A stretch of DNA of 64,000 nt from Lactobacillus bombicola (GTDB lineage: Bacteria; Bacillota; Bacilli; Lactobacillales; Lactobacillaceae). Below, one piece after another: positions 31,674 to 39,763 of the stretch. The stretch lies in assembly GCF_900112665.1 (NCBI RefSeq), contig NZ_FOMN01000002.1, positions 124,001 to 188,000 of the forward strand, written 5' to 3'. Position 1 is the first letter of the stretch. Each line of letters starts with the position of its first letter. A program made the translations under genes and the position numbers. The notes beneath the pieces are model-generated. The model saw nothing but the letters and a program-made list of their open reading frames with translations, did no database searches and was not told the origin of the DNA.

Positions 31674-32139
31674 CTTCAAGCTTATGTGCCAGCTGTTCAA
31701 CATAGTTGCGATTAATTTTAATTTGCTCATAAGGAACCTCACAATCTTTAAAAAGCTCAATTGCCAAGGGATTATCATGATAATCAAAGTAATAATTTAT
31801 CTTTTTAATACCCGCTTGAACTAAAGCCTTAGCACAATTATAACAAGGAAAATGTGTAACATAAATTTCCGTATAATCAGTTGAAACACCGTTGCGCGCA
31901 CATTGAATCAATGAATTCATTTCTGAATGAATTGTTCGCACACAATGATTAGCAACAATCTGATGCCCAATATCATCGCAATGTGGCTCATTGCTAACTG
32001 ACCCATTATAACCAGTTCCAATAATTCTATTATCTTTTACCAAAACACTGCCTACTAAGGCACGATCACAAGTAGAACGCTGCGCAATTACTAAAGCTTG
32101 CATCATAAAGTATTGTTTCCAAGGAATCCGATCACGCAT
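31660..32139 (-). CDS. comEB: dCMP/ComE operon deaminase
   Basis: The 159 residues carry the cytidine/deoxycytidylate deaminase zinc motif: TIHSEMNSL (His-Ala/Ser-Glu) and FPCYNCAKAL (PCxxC). dCMP deaminase supplies dUMP for thymidylate synthesis. It starts 3 bases after the trpS stop and is followed, with overlap, by the TPM gene, so trpS-comEB-TPM is one unit. Unlike in Bacillus, no comEA or comEC is adjacent. Confidence 0.92.
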   Translation of the reverse strand: MRDRIPWKQYFMMQALVIAQRSTCDRALVGSVLVKDNRIIGTGYNGSVSNEPHCDDIGHQIVANHCVRTIHSEMNSLIQCARNGVSTDYTEIYVTHFPCYNCAKALVQAGIKKINYYFDYHDNPLAIELFKDCEVPYEQIKINRNYVEQLAHKLEDVEN

Positions 32140-32142
32140 TTT

Positions 32143-33162
32143 TTACCTCTTAAAGTAGTTTAAGCCAATCGCATCACGTACTTCAGACAATGTTTGATTT
32201 GCGACAATATTAGCTTGTTTAGAGCCTGCTTCGAGCATCTCATAAACTTCATCAATCTTTTCTTCATATCGGAGTCGACGTTCACGGATTGGTGCTAATT
32301 CCTGCTCTAATACTTTGTTTAAATATCGTTTTATTTTGACATCGCCTAATCCACCCTTTTGATAATCTTCTTTCAATTCTGCCACTTTGGCTGTATCAGA
32401 ATCAAAAATATCAAGATAAGTAAAGACGATATTACCCTCAATCTTACCAGGGTCTTGTACATGAACATGCCCAGGATCAGTATACATTGACATAACTTTC
32501 TTTTGGACAGTTGCTGCATCATCTGAAAGATAAATTGCATTGCCCAAAGATTTTGACATCTTAGCGTTTCCATCAAGCCCAGGCAATCTTCCCTGTCCTT
32601 TAGTCGAAAAGTAACCCTTTGGTTCCACCAAAATATCACAATTATATACACGGTTAAAAGTTCGAACAATTTCTCTTGTCTGTTCCAACATTGGTTTTTG
32701 GTCGTCACCTACTGGTATAGTTGTGGCCTTAAAAGCCGTAATATCAGCAGCTTGTGAAACAGGATAATTCAAAAAACCTACTGGAATTGAATCATTAAAC
32801 CCTTTTTGCTTAATTTCTGCCTTAACAGTAGGGTTTCGTTCCAAGCGGCTAACTGTAACCAAGTCCATGTAATAGGCTGTTAATTCAAATAAGGCGGGAA
32901 TTTGTGATTGAACAAAAATGGTTGATTTATCTGGGTTGATACCGACGGCCAAATAATCAAGCGCAACTTGAATTAAACTATTACGAACCTTTTCTGGATT
33001 ACGTGCATTATCCGTAAGTGCTTGAGTATCGGCAATCATAATATATGGCTGATATTCACCAGAATCTTGTAATTTAACTCGATTTCTTAATGAACCAATA
33101 TAATGTCCAACGTGTAATTTACCAGTTGGACGATCACCCGTAAGTAGTATTTTATTTTTCAT
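32143..33162 (-). CDS. trpS: Tryptophan-tRNA ligase
   Basis: Charges tRNA-Trp; class Ic synthetase of 339 residues. HIGH-type motif TGKLHVGHYIG at the N-terminus and KMSKS as NAKMSKSLGN are intact. AAGGAGG lies before the ATG. The 107-base upstream gap is too short for a T-box, in contrast to tyrS in this window. First gene of the trpS-comEB-TPM operon. Confidence 0.97.
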   Translation of the reverse strand: MKNKILLTGDRPTGKLHVGHYIGSLRNRVKLQDSGEYQPYIMIADTQALTDNARNPEKVRNSLIQVALDYLAVGINPDKSTIFVQSQIPALFELTAYYMDLVTVSRLERNPTVKAEIKQKGFNDSIPVGFLNYPVSQAADITAFKATTIPVGDDQKPMLEQTREIVRTFNRVYNCDILVEPKGYFSTKGQGRLPGLDGNAKMSKSLGNAIYLSDDAATVQKKVMSMYTDPGHVHVQDPGKIEGNIVFTYLDIFDSDTAKVAELKEDYQKGGLGDVKIKRYLNKVLEQELAPIRERRLRYEEKIDEVYEMLEAGSKQANIVANQTLSEVRDAIGLNYFKR

Positions 33163-33269
33163 TAGTATCCTCCTTGCCGAAAGTTGAAAAAAATTTTAAA
33201 ATCTTTTTAATGCAGTAATTACAACTAATTCTACCAAAAATCAAGCCATGATAAAATACAGAGGATCAA

Positions 33270-33867
33270 ATGTGTCATCAATTCCAAATACCAAGCTTAG
33301 CTGAAATCAAAAAATACTTAATTACCGATTTAAAATTACCATTAATAGAACCAGATTCGAATCTACCGCAAAATTCTAATATTTTTCCCCAAAAAAAAGG
33401 CCCCTATACTCTTATATCAAAATAATCAGTTACTTTTAATTCCTAAAACTTGGGGCTATCCCAAGCCAATGAATCAAAATCAAGTTATTTTCAATGCTCG
33501 AATAGAACGTTTCTTCAATCAACGGCCATCTATGTGGGATTCATCTTTTGCACGTAGACGATGCATTATTGTTACAAACTGCTTTTTTGAAACAGCACAG
33601 GAAACTTATATTACTAAATACGGTAAACAAGCACATGAGCAATATAGTTTTCATAATTCTAACGAGCCCCTGACTTTAATTGCTGGTATTTACCAAAACG
33701 ATTATTTTTCAATGGTTACTACCACCGCTAATCAAATAATGCAACCAATCCATGATCGGATGCCATTAGTTATTGAGCCAGATGAACTACGCCAGTGGTT
33801 ATTTCAAAATTTTTCCGCACTAATTACGCGTGACGTAAATCTAGTTGCCACTAAAATGGCCCAGTAG
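33270..33867 (+). pseudogene. SRAP (YedK/HMCES) protein with frameshift at an A8 tract
   Basis: SRAP proteins shield abasic sites in single-stranded DNA by linking Cys2 to them. ATG at 33270 after GAGG gives MCHQFQIPSLAEIKKYL with Cys2 in place, but the frame stops at 33423. A one-base shift at cccc-aaaaaaaa (33387-33398) restores a second frame, FPKKKAPILLYQNNQ to PKTWGYPKP, which continues as the open 33469-33867 frame. That part keeps the RRC region, FFET (Glu) and HDRMPLVI (His). The intact protein would be about 199 residues. The lesion may be real decay, homopolymer slippage or a sequencing error. Confidence 0.8.
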
Positions 33868-33886
33868 CCAAAAATTTTGCCGAAAG

Positions 33887-33915
33887 TTGGTTTTTCTAAA
33901 AAACTATGGTAAAAT
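33887..33915 (+). promoter_or_regulatory. tRNA-Gly promoter
   Basis: -35 TTGGTT (33887-33892), 17-base spacer, -10 TAAAAT (33910-33915), 11 bases before the tRNA 5' end. Confidence 0.75.
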
Positions 33916-33926
33916 AAATAGGAAAT

Positions 33927-33997
33927 GCGGGTATAGTTTAATGGTAGAATGTTAGCTTCCCAAGCTGAAGATGCGGGTTCGATTCACGCTATCCGCT
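33927..33997 (+). tRNA. tRNA-Gly (CCC)
   Basis: 7-bp acceptor GCGGGTA/TATCCGC (one G-T pair), D-arm GTTTAATGGTAGAA, anticodon stem TTAGC/GCTGA with loop TTCCCAA (anticodon CCC), and T-loop TTCGATT. The T-stem GCGGG/CACGC has one G-A mismatch where other tRNA-Gly have CCCGC. CCA is not encoded. It stands alone with its own promoter and terminator, so it looks expressed, though the T-stem defect could lower stability. Glycine GGG codons are rare in such low-GC genomes, so this is probably a minor isoacceptor. Confidence 0.88.
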
Positions 33998-34008
33998 TAA
34001 TACTATAT

Positions 34009-34050
34009 AAAAAACGTAGGTCAATCCTAAGGATTTAACCTACGTTTTTT
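34009..34050 (+). terminator. Terminator of tRNA-Gly
   Basis: AAAACGTAGGT/ACCTACGTTTTTT outer stem with inner ATCC-taa-GGAT. T6 follows on the plus strand; it may also stop the convergent CPBP gene. Confidence 0.85.
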
Positions 34051-34125
34051 ATGTAATTTAATTCTTATAATTGATCCCAAAACAGACCAAGCAATTTAGT
34101 TATCTTAATACATTGGTTCTTAAGT

Positions 34126-34788
34126 TTACGTCATAATTAAAAGTAAAACACCATTTAAAACAGATAAATAAATCGGCATCCATAAAGTTTGTGTATACAA
34201 ATAAGACCAAGCAAAAATAGCGCCAAAAAAGAAATTGATTAATAATAATGTTGCTGAATTTTGCCAATTAAGCAAACTAAATAAAATTCCAGATGTAATA
34301 ATCCCCCAAATAGCGGTAGGTACATTATCACGCCTAAAAGCATAGTTAAACAAAAAGCCAGTAATTAAAAACTCTTGTAATATCGGTAAAACTATTCCTA
34401 ACGCAAGCAAAAAGAACCAATAATTTGCCACCCCTTCATGGTGTAAATATGTTGTTTGTAGACCGTACAACTGCAAGTGATTATACGATTGCAACCAAGA
34501 AATACTGATTCTGAATACAGTAATTAGCAGGGTCATGCCAATAATAAGCGCAAAATTACTAATCCATGACCTGGCTAATCCTGGAGCAAAGAAGCGTTGC
34601 TCTCGATTAAAGCGATAAATAAAAAATAACAAAACCATTAAGGAAATTGTTGCAAATAAGATAAAATTCCAAATATGAATTGGCAGATTTTCAATAACTA
34701 GCTTGATTACGCCAGCTGTCATTAAATAGCAAATAAAATAAACAATATAGCGTATTAGGTTACCTTCTCTTGATGCTGGTGTATTCAC
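34126..34788 (-). CDS. CPBP-like membrane protein lacking the protease motifs
   Basis: A 220-residue membrane protein with about six to seven helices of the CPBP (CAAX protease/bacteriocin-processing, ABI) family. The usual motif 1 EExxxR is VLPILQEFLITGF, so the first Glu is Gln and the Arg is Thr. The motif 2 pattern FxxxH is FSLLNW, with Asn for His. The last conserved Asn region LSVLNGVLL remains. These changes make intramembrane proteolysis unlikely. CPBP proteins often give immunity to bacteriocins, but no bacteriocin gene is nearby. It is isolated between tRNA-Gly and greA. Confidence 0.75.
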   Translation of the reverse strand: MNTPASREGNLIRYIVYFICYLMTAGVIKLVIENLPIHIWNFILFATISLMVLLFFIYRFNREQRFFAPGLARSWISNFALIIGMTLLITVFRISISWLQSYNHLQLYGLQTTYLHHEGVANYWFFLLALGIVLPILQEFLITGFLFNYAFRRDNVPTAIWGIITSGILFSLLNWQNSATLLLINFFFGAIFAWSYLYTQTLWMPIYLSVLNGVLLLIMT

Positions 34789-35024
34789 AAAACTACCTCT
34801 ATCTAACTAATTGTATACTCTTCAAAATCCATATTATAGCAAAAAAAAGTAATTTTATGAAATGATCATTAACTTTTCTTAAATAGCTAGCTTTTTCGAC
34901 CATCCATTTCGAGAAGATTTCTAATTCCTTCCTCGAAACTTAATATCTAAATTCAGATATGACACAACTAATTCCTAATAGGACACTATATTACTAACAT
35001 TAAGTACGACTAAATGGGGTGTCT

Positions 35025-35486
35025 TTAATCGATCGCTTTAATTGTTACTTGATAGTTTCCCGCAGGAGCTATTACCTCTACAGTCGTATTCACAGTTTTT
35101 TTCATAATCGCCTGTCCCAATGGTGAATCAAAGGCAAGTTTACCCTTAGTAACATCGGCTTCCATCCGACCAACAATTTGGTATGTCTCAGTTTCTTTTT
35201 CTTGACCAATCTCAAGTGTGACTATTTTGCCTAAATCAACTTTACCATCAGTAGTTTTTTTAATAATTTCAGCATAATTCAACTGCTTATTTAAATAACG
35301 TAATCTACTTTGCAAATGTCCTAACTCGCGCTTAGCTTCGGTATATTCGGTATTTTCTGATAAATCACCTAATGCTCGAGCTGCCTGCAAAATTTTAATT
35401 CGCCTTGGACGCTCTTTTTTTAAACGAGCAATTTCCATCTCAATTTTTTGATAGCCTTCTGGGGTCATCTTCTGATAATAAGTCAA
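35025..35486 (-). CDS. greA: Transcription elongation factor GreA
   Basis: Stimulates transcript cleavage by backtracked RNA polymerase. The 153 residues show the N-terminal coiled coil with the acidic tip ARALGDLSENTEY (Asp and Glu entering the secondary channel) and the C-terminal FKBP-like domain (FDSPLGQAIM). GAGGAG precedes the ATG. It is divergent from hsp20. The 236 bases downstream hold only a weak TTTCGAG/CTCGAAA repeat (34907-34938) and no gene. Confidence 0.92.
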   Translation of the reverse strand: MTYYQKMTPEGYQKIEMEIARLKKERPRRIKILQAARALGDLSENTEYTEAKRELGHLQSRLRYLNKQLNYAEIIKKTTDGKVDLGKIVTLEIGQEKETETYQIVGRMEADVTKGKLAFDSPLGQAIMKKTVNTTVEVIAPAGNYQVTIKAID

Positions 35487-35555
35487 AACTTCTTCTCCTC
35501 ATTTTAATAATCCACAAGCTATAATTCTTATAATAAAAGGATAGCCACCACATAA

Positions 35556-35582
35556 TTAGCACTTAAAAAATAAGAGTGCTAA
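35556..35582. promoter_or_regulatory. CIRCE operator (HrcA binding site)
   Basis: TTAGCACTT-N9-GAGTGCTAA, one mismatch from the consensus TTAGCACTC-N9-GAGTGCTAA. It lies 103 bases before the hsp20 start and 28 bases before a TATAAT (35610-35615). HrcA represses through CIRCE under normal temperature; here it should control hsp20 and perhaps the divergent greA. Confidence 0.93.
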
Positions 35583-35684
35583 TTATTTTTATTTTTCAAT
35601 GCTGAATACTATAATAATAATTGTACAGAGGAATTGAAAGCCTTCTGTAATAAAATAATTTAATTTTGAAAGGAAGTTTTTACT

Positions 35685-36107
35685 ATGACAAATGAAATGA
35701 TAAATCGTCACAATGACTTTTTCGATGCAATGAATGATTGGTTTGATCTTCCGAGAAAATTTTTTGATGAGACTGAAATAACAAAATTAATGCAGTCTGA
35801 TGTGGCTGAAAATGATCATGATTATGTAATTAATATTGATATGCCAGGTATGAATAAAGATGATATTAGCTTAAACTACAACAATGGTATTTTAAGTGTT
35901 GCTGGGTCGAGGAAAGCATTTAAGGATGTTGCCCACAATAGTAGTATTATTCACCGTGAAAGAAGTATTGGTCACATTTCTAGAAGCTTTAGATTGCCAA
36001 ATGTCGCTGCTAATGAAATTAGTGCCAAATATGAAAATGGTGTTTTAACCGTCGTCTTACCAAAGCAAAGTACAGATAAAAATGATAATTCAATAAAAAT
36101 TGACTAA
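35685..36107 (+). CDS. hsp20: Hsp20 / alpha-crystallin small heat-shock protein
   Basis: An ATP-independent holdase. The 140 residues have the alpha-crystallin domain (about 38-130: VINIDMPGMNKDDISLNYNN, then ISRSFRLPNVAANEISAKYE) and the GVLTVVLPK end that leads to the oligomerisation tail. GAAAGGAAG lies 7 bases before the ATG. A CIRCE site upstream points to HrcA control rather than the CtsR or sigma-B control common for small heat-shock genes. Monocistronic with a strong terminator. Confidence 0.95.
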   Translation: MTNEMINRHNDFFDAMNDWFDLPRKFFDETEITKLMQSDVAENDHDYVINIDMPGMNKDDISLNYNNGILSVAGSRKAFKDVAHNSSIIHRERSIGHISRSFRLPNVAANEISAKYENGVLTVVLPKQSTDKNDNSIKID

Positions 36108-36152
36108 CTTAAATAACACAATTCTGACAAAACTATCAACCCTATAATTCCT

Positions 36153-36183
36153 AAAAACGAGTTCACTTATTGAACTCGTTTTT
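36153..36183 (+). terminator. Terminator of hsp20
   Basis: Perfect 13-bp stem AAAAACGAGTTCA/TGAACTCGTTTTT with a CTTAT loop, T-run on the plus strand. Confidence 0.88.
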
Positions 36184-36237
36184 CTTTTAGATTAAAATAT
36201 GAAGTGATTTAAAATTAAATTAAAAGGAGATTCACCT

Positions 36238-37554
36238 ATGGGATACAAACTTACCTTACAAGAATTAGAAAAGTTTTCAGCTGATTTTAATAAAAGCACG
36301 CAAAATCAGGTTGTTGCTAGGGCTGCACAAAAAAGTGGTGTCTTAGCTGCTGCTTATAATGATCGGGTGCAAAATGAACTAACCCGTGTTTTTTCTACAG
36401 AATTAGCTACTGATAATGTAACCAATCAACGTCAATCTGGTCGTTGCTGGGAATTTGCGACGCTAAATATTTTACGTCATAATTTTGGGCAAAAGTATCA
36501 TTGTAAAAACTTTACTTTTTCACAAAGTTATAACTTTTTCTGGGACAAAATTGAACGAGCTAATAATTTCTATAACTATATTATTGCAACAGCTAGTGAG
36601 CCACTTGATTCTCGTATTGTTAGAACTCATCTAAATAATGCTGGCAAAGATGGCGGGCATTTTCAAATGGCAACAGCCTTAATCGAAAAGTACGGTGTTG
36701 TACCTTCATATGCAATGCCGGAAAGCTTTAATGCAAATAATACAGCTGGCTTTGGCAAAGCCTTAGGCGATAAGCTTAAAAAAGACGCATTGGTTCTACG
36801 TAAATTAAAGCAGGCAGGAGAAGATGAAAAAATCAAACTCGTTCGTGAACAATTCTTAAGTGAGGTTTATCGAATGACAGCTATTGCTGTAGGAGAGCCA
36901 CCTAAGAAGTTTGATTTAGAATATCGTGATGATGATAAAAATTATCACTTAGACAAAGAATTAACCCCACTAGAATTTCTACATAAATATATGGGCGATG
37001 TTGACTTTAATGATTATGTACTTCTAGCTAACGCTCCAGACCATGAATACAATAAACTTTATAGTTTGCCCGATGCCAATAACATTGATGGCACTTGTCA
37101 CATTCAATGGCTCAATGTTCCCATTGAATACTTAGAACGTGCTAGTGTTAACCAGTTAAAAGATGGCGAAGCTGTTTGGTTTGGCAATGATGTTGGTGAG
37201 CAAAGTGATCGGCAAAAAGGCTATTTAGATAGCAACTTATATCAATTAAGTGACCTATTTGGGGTTGATTTAAAAATGTCAAAAGCTGATCGATTGCGAA
37301 CTGGTGCCGGCTACTTTAGTCATGCCATGGCTCTTGTTGGCGTCGACGAAGATCAGGGTCACATTCGCCAGTGGAAAGTAGAAAATTCCTGGGGTGAAAA
37401 AAATGGTGACAAGGGCTTTTTTGTAATGAACAATGAATGGTTTAAAGAATACGTTTATGAAGTTGCTGTTCATAAGAAGTATCTAACTTCTGAACAAATC
37501 ACTTTAGCCGAAGGCCCTGCAACTGAATTACCAGCTTGGGATTCATTGGCTTAA
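36238..37554 (+). CDS. pepC: Aminopeptidase C (C1-family, bleomycin-hydrolase type)
   Basis: A cytosolic cysteine aminopeptidase that degrades peptides taken up from the medium. The 438 residues contain the catalytic Cys70 in NQRQSGRCWEF, His in GYFSHAMALVGV and Asn in VENSWGEKNG, the papain-like triad. Length fits PepC/PepE-type enzymes, which form hexamers with the C-terminus near the active site; this one ends in PAWDSLA. AAAGGAG lies 8 bases before the ATG. Monocistronic. Confidence 0.95.
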   Translation: MGYKLTLQELEKFSADFNKSTQNQVVARAAQKSGVLAAAYNDRVQNELTRVFSTELATDNVTNQRQSGRCWEFATLNILRHNFGQKYHCKNFTFSQSYNFFWDKIERANNFYNYIIATASEPLDSRIVRTHLNNAGKDGGHFQMATALIEKYGVVPSYAMPESFNANNTAGFGKALGDKLKKDALVLRKLKQAGEDEKIKLVREQFLSEVYRMTAIAVGEPPKKFDLEYRDDDKNYHLDKELTPLEFLHKYMGDVDFNDYVLLANAPDHEYNKLYSLPDANNIDGTCHIQWLNVPIEYLERASVNQLKDGEAVWFGNDVGEQSDRQKGYLDSNLYQLSDLFGVDLKMSKADRLRTGAGYFSHAMALVGVDEDQGHIRQWKVENSWGEKNGDKGFFVMNNEWFKEYVYEVAVHKKYLTSEQITLAEGPATELPAWDSLA

Positions 37555-37608
37555 GCCGGCAATGATTCTAGTATAGATTGCTTCTAAAAATTAGCCAGTT
37601 TTATAAAT

Positions 37609-37647
37609 AAAAAGACTAACTCAGTATTTTATTGAGTTAGTCTTTTT
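37609..37647 (+). terminator. Terminator of pepC
   Basis: AAAAAGACTAACTCA/TGAGTTAGTCTTTTT, 15-bp perfect stem. The rest of the 303-base gap to the nucleoside hydrolase is AT-rich without gene signals, apart from the next terminator. Confidence 0.88.
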
Positions 37648-37822
37648 GGTTGACTTCTAACTACTTGTTTACATTTTGCTTTTTCATCCTTTTAATATCT
37701 AGGTAGACTACTCTTCTAACTAACTATCTTCTCATTCTTTGTACTAAATGATATAAAAAAATAATTTAATTTAAATCACTATAAGTAAGTATATATACTA
37801 ACTTTATTTATAATAAAGCAAA

Positions 37823-37851
37823 AAAAACAGCTCTAAACTAGAACTGTTTTT
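37823..37851 (-). terminator. Terminator of the nucleoside salvage operon
   Basis: AAAACAGCTCTA/TAGAACTGTTTT with a C-A mismatch and a loop of three bases, followed by a T-run on the minus strand. It lies 6 bases after the nucleoside hydrolase stop. Confidence 0.75.
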
Positions 37852-37857
37852 ATAGTT

Positions 37858-38796
37858 TTACTTAGTCTGCATCATTAATTCATCAAACTTTTTAAAGAAG
37901 AAGTCCTTATCAGCTTTGGTTACTAAAGTAATCTCCCGCCCATTTTCATCATCTTCCAAGCGACCTGCAGCATTACCCACGGTACGTACTTTAACTGTTC
38001 GCTTTTCCGAAGCTAGAACCACTTCTGGATATAAAGCATTAATTGTAGTCAATACATCCCAAAAATAAAGTTGGGCACTTTGAATTGGAGGATTTACTAA
38101 TAAGCTATATGCTTGACCTACTAAATCAACTACCGGATATTTTCTCAAACTTGCCCAGTGCATCTTAAGATCATTGGTTAGTGGTAGTTCTTCACTACTC
38201 TCTAGCCCAATAACTTGCATTGAAATCTCAGATTGAAAGACTCGATCAACCGCAAATGGATCCCAAAAAGCATTCCATTCTTGTGTTCCATCAGCATTTA
38301 CTTGTACCACATTTCCATGACCATCAAGTGAACCACCCATCCAAAATAAACGATCAATTTTTGTTTCAATTTTGGGATCAACTTCTAAAGCACGGGCTAA
38401 GTCAGTTAAAGGGCCTGTCATAACTAAAGTAACTGGCTTAGCTGCCTTTCTTAGTTTATCAATCATATCTAAATGCGCTGGTTCAGCGGCTTCACCAGTT
38501 GTTATTTTTCCAGACTCATTTAGTAATGGTAGTGAATTAAAGGAATATGATGCCGTACGCCACGCTTCTGGAAACTGGTTAACTGCCCGCGAATTCGACT
38601 TAGCAATAGCTAGCTTATCACCACGCAAATTAAATTGATCCGTCATTTTTCGACAAACTTCTACTGATGGCTCAAGATAACCATCGGCGTCAATTGCACT
38701 AACACCAAGTAACTTAATATCTGGTGCTTGTAATAGCAATAAATAGGACACTAAGTCGTCAATATTGCCATCATGATTAAAATAAATTTCTTTCAT
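37858..38796 (-). CDS. Inosine-uridine-type nucleoside hydrolase
   Basis: Splits nucleosides into base and ribose. The 312 residues from ATG at 38796 (MKEIYFNHDGNIDD) carry the calcium-binding N-terminal cluster as NHDGNIDD, with Asn in place of the usual first Asp, and a later TLVMTGPLTDLARAL segment. The frame is open to 38862, but AGGAAG 6 bases before 38796 decides the start. It begins 10 bases after the second permease, as last gene of the nucleoside ABC operon; imported nucleosides are thus hydrolysed at once, releasing bases for salvage. Which nucleosides are cleaved cannot be read. Confidence 0.9.
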   Translation of the reverse strand: MKEIYFNHDGNIDDLVSYLLLLQAPDIKLLGVSAIDADGYLEPSVEVCRKMTDQFNLRGDKLAIAKSNSRAVNQFPEAWRTASYSFNSLPLLNESGKITTGEAAEPAHLDMIDKLRKAAKPVTLVMTGPLTDLARALEVDPKIETKIDRLFWMGGSLDGHGNVVQVNADGTQEWNAFWDPFAVDRVFQSEISMQVIGLESSEELPLTNDLKMHWASLRKYPVVDLVGQAYSLLVNPPIQSAQLYFWDVLTTINALYPEVVLASEKRTVKVRTVGNAAGRLEDDENGREITLVTKADKDFFFKKFDELMMQTK

Positions 38797-38806
38797 TGTT
38801 ATCTTC

Positions 38807-39763
38807 CTATTTTGACTTAATATAATTTTGACCATCAGCTGCTGGAGCAACTGACTTACCAAAGAATAACACTAAAATTATAATTGTAATTACATAAGGA
38901 GCAATTTGCATATAAACAGACGGAATATGATTAAAAAATGGTAACTGATTGCCTATAATACTGATACTTTGGGCAAAACCAAAAAATAGCGAAGCAAGCA
39001 TTGCTCCTAAAGGATTCCACTTACCAAAAATCATAGCTGCCAAAGCCATAAAACCTTGACCGACAATCGTCGAAATCGAAAAATTACCCGAAATTGCTTG
39101 TGCAAATACTGCACCGCCAATACCGCCAAGAAAGCCTGAAATTAATACACCAGCATAGCGCATACCATAAACATTGACTCCCAGCGTATCAGCTGCTTGG
39201 GGATTTTCACCGCAAGAGCGTAATCGTAAACCAAAACGAGTTTTATATAAAATCCACCACAAAAAAACCGCTACAAAAATTGCAACCCAAGCTGGAGCAA
39301 ATGTATTTTCAAAAAGAATTGGTCCAATAAGCGGCAGCTTAACTAATCCAGGAAAGCTAAAGTACCCAAAACTTTGTGTAATATTTTCTGTTTGCCCCTT
39401 ATCATAAATTGCTTTAATCAAGAACACTGCTAATGGTGGTGCCATCAGATTGAGTACAGTACCACTAATGACATGGTCGGCATGAAAATTAATCGTTGCA
39501 ACAGCATGCAAAAATGAGAATAGCAACCCGACTACTCCTCCTACAATTAACCCCAACCATGGGGTCAATTTGCCGAAAGAAGTAGCAAAAGTTAAATTAA
39601 AAACTACTGCCGAAAAAGCTCCCATGGTCATGATTCCCTCAAGTCCAATGTTAGTAATTCCTGAATTTTCACTATACACTCCACCAAGAGCAGTAAAAAT
39701 TAAGGGAGTTGAATATACAATAGTTGATGACACTAGCAAAGATAAAATTGCAACTAAATTCAT
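38807..39763 (-). CDS. nupQ: Nucleoside ABC transporter permease 2 (NupQ/YufQ-like)
   Basis: A 318-residue permease of the BMP-linked branch of the carbohydrate/branched-chain-type ABC importers, with eight to nine helices and the conserved IGLEGIMTMGAFSAV and GVNVYGMRYAGVLISGFLGG (cytoplasmic EAA-like coupling loop). It forms a heterodimer with the permease encoded just upstream; start and stop share one base (39763). With two BMP lipoproteins and one double ATPase it makes a high-affinity nucleoside importer. Confidence 0.9.
   Translation of the reverse strand: MNLVAILSLLVSSTIVYSTPLIFTALGGVYSENSGITNIGLEGIMTMGAFSAVVFNLTFATSFGKLTPWLGLIVGGVVGLLFSFLHAVATINFHADHVISGTVLNLMAPPLAVFLIKAIYDKGQTENITQSFGYFSFPGLVKLPLIGPILFENTFAPAWVAIFVAVFLWWILYKTRFGLRLRSCGENPQAADTLGVNVYGMRYAGVLISGFLGGIGGAVFAQAISGNFSISTIVGQGFMALAAMIFGKWNPLGAMLASLFFGFAQSISIIGNQLPFFNHIPSVYMQIAPYVITIIILVLFFGKSVAPAADGQNYIKSK

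Noticed and set aside
33163-33269. T-box leader for trpS
   Set aside because: Only 107 bases, none with the GGTACC-type T-box core or a terminator.
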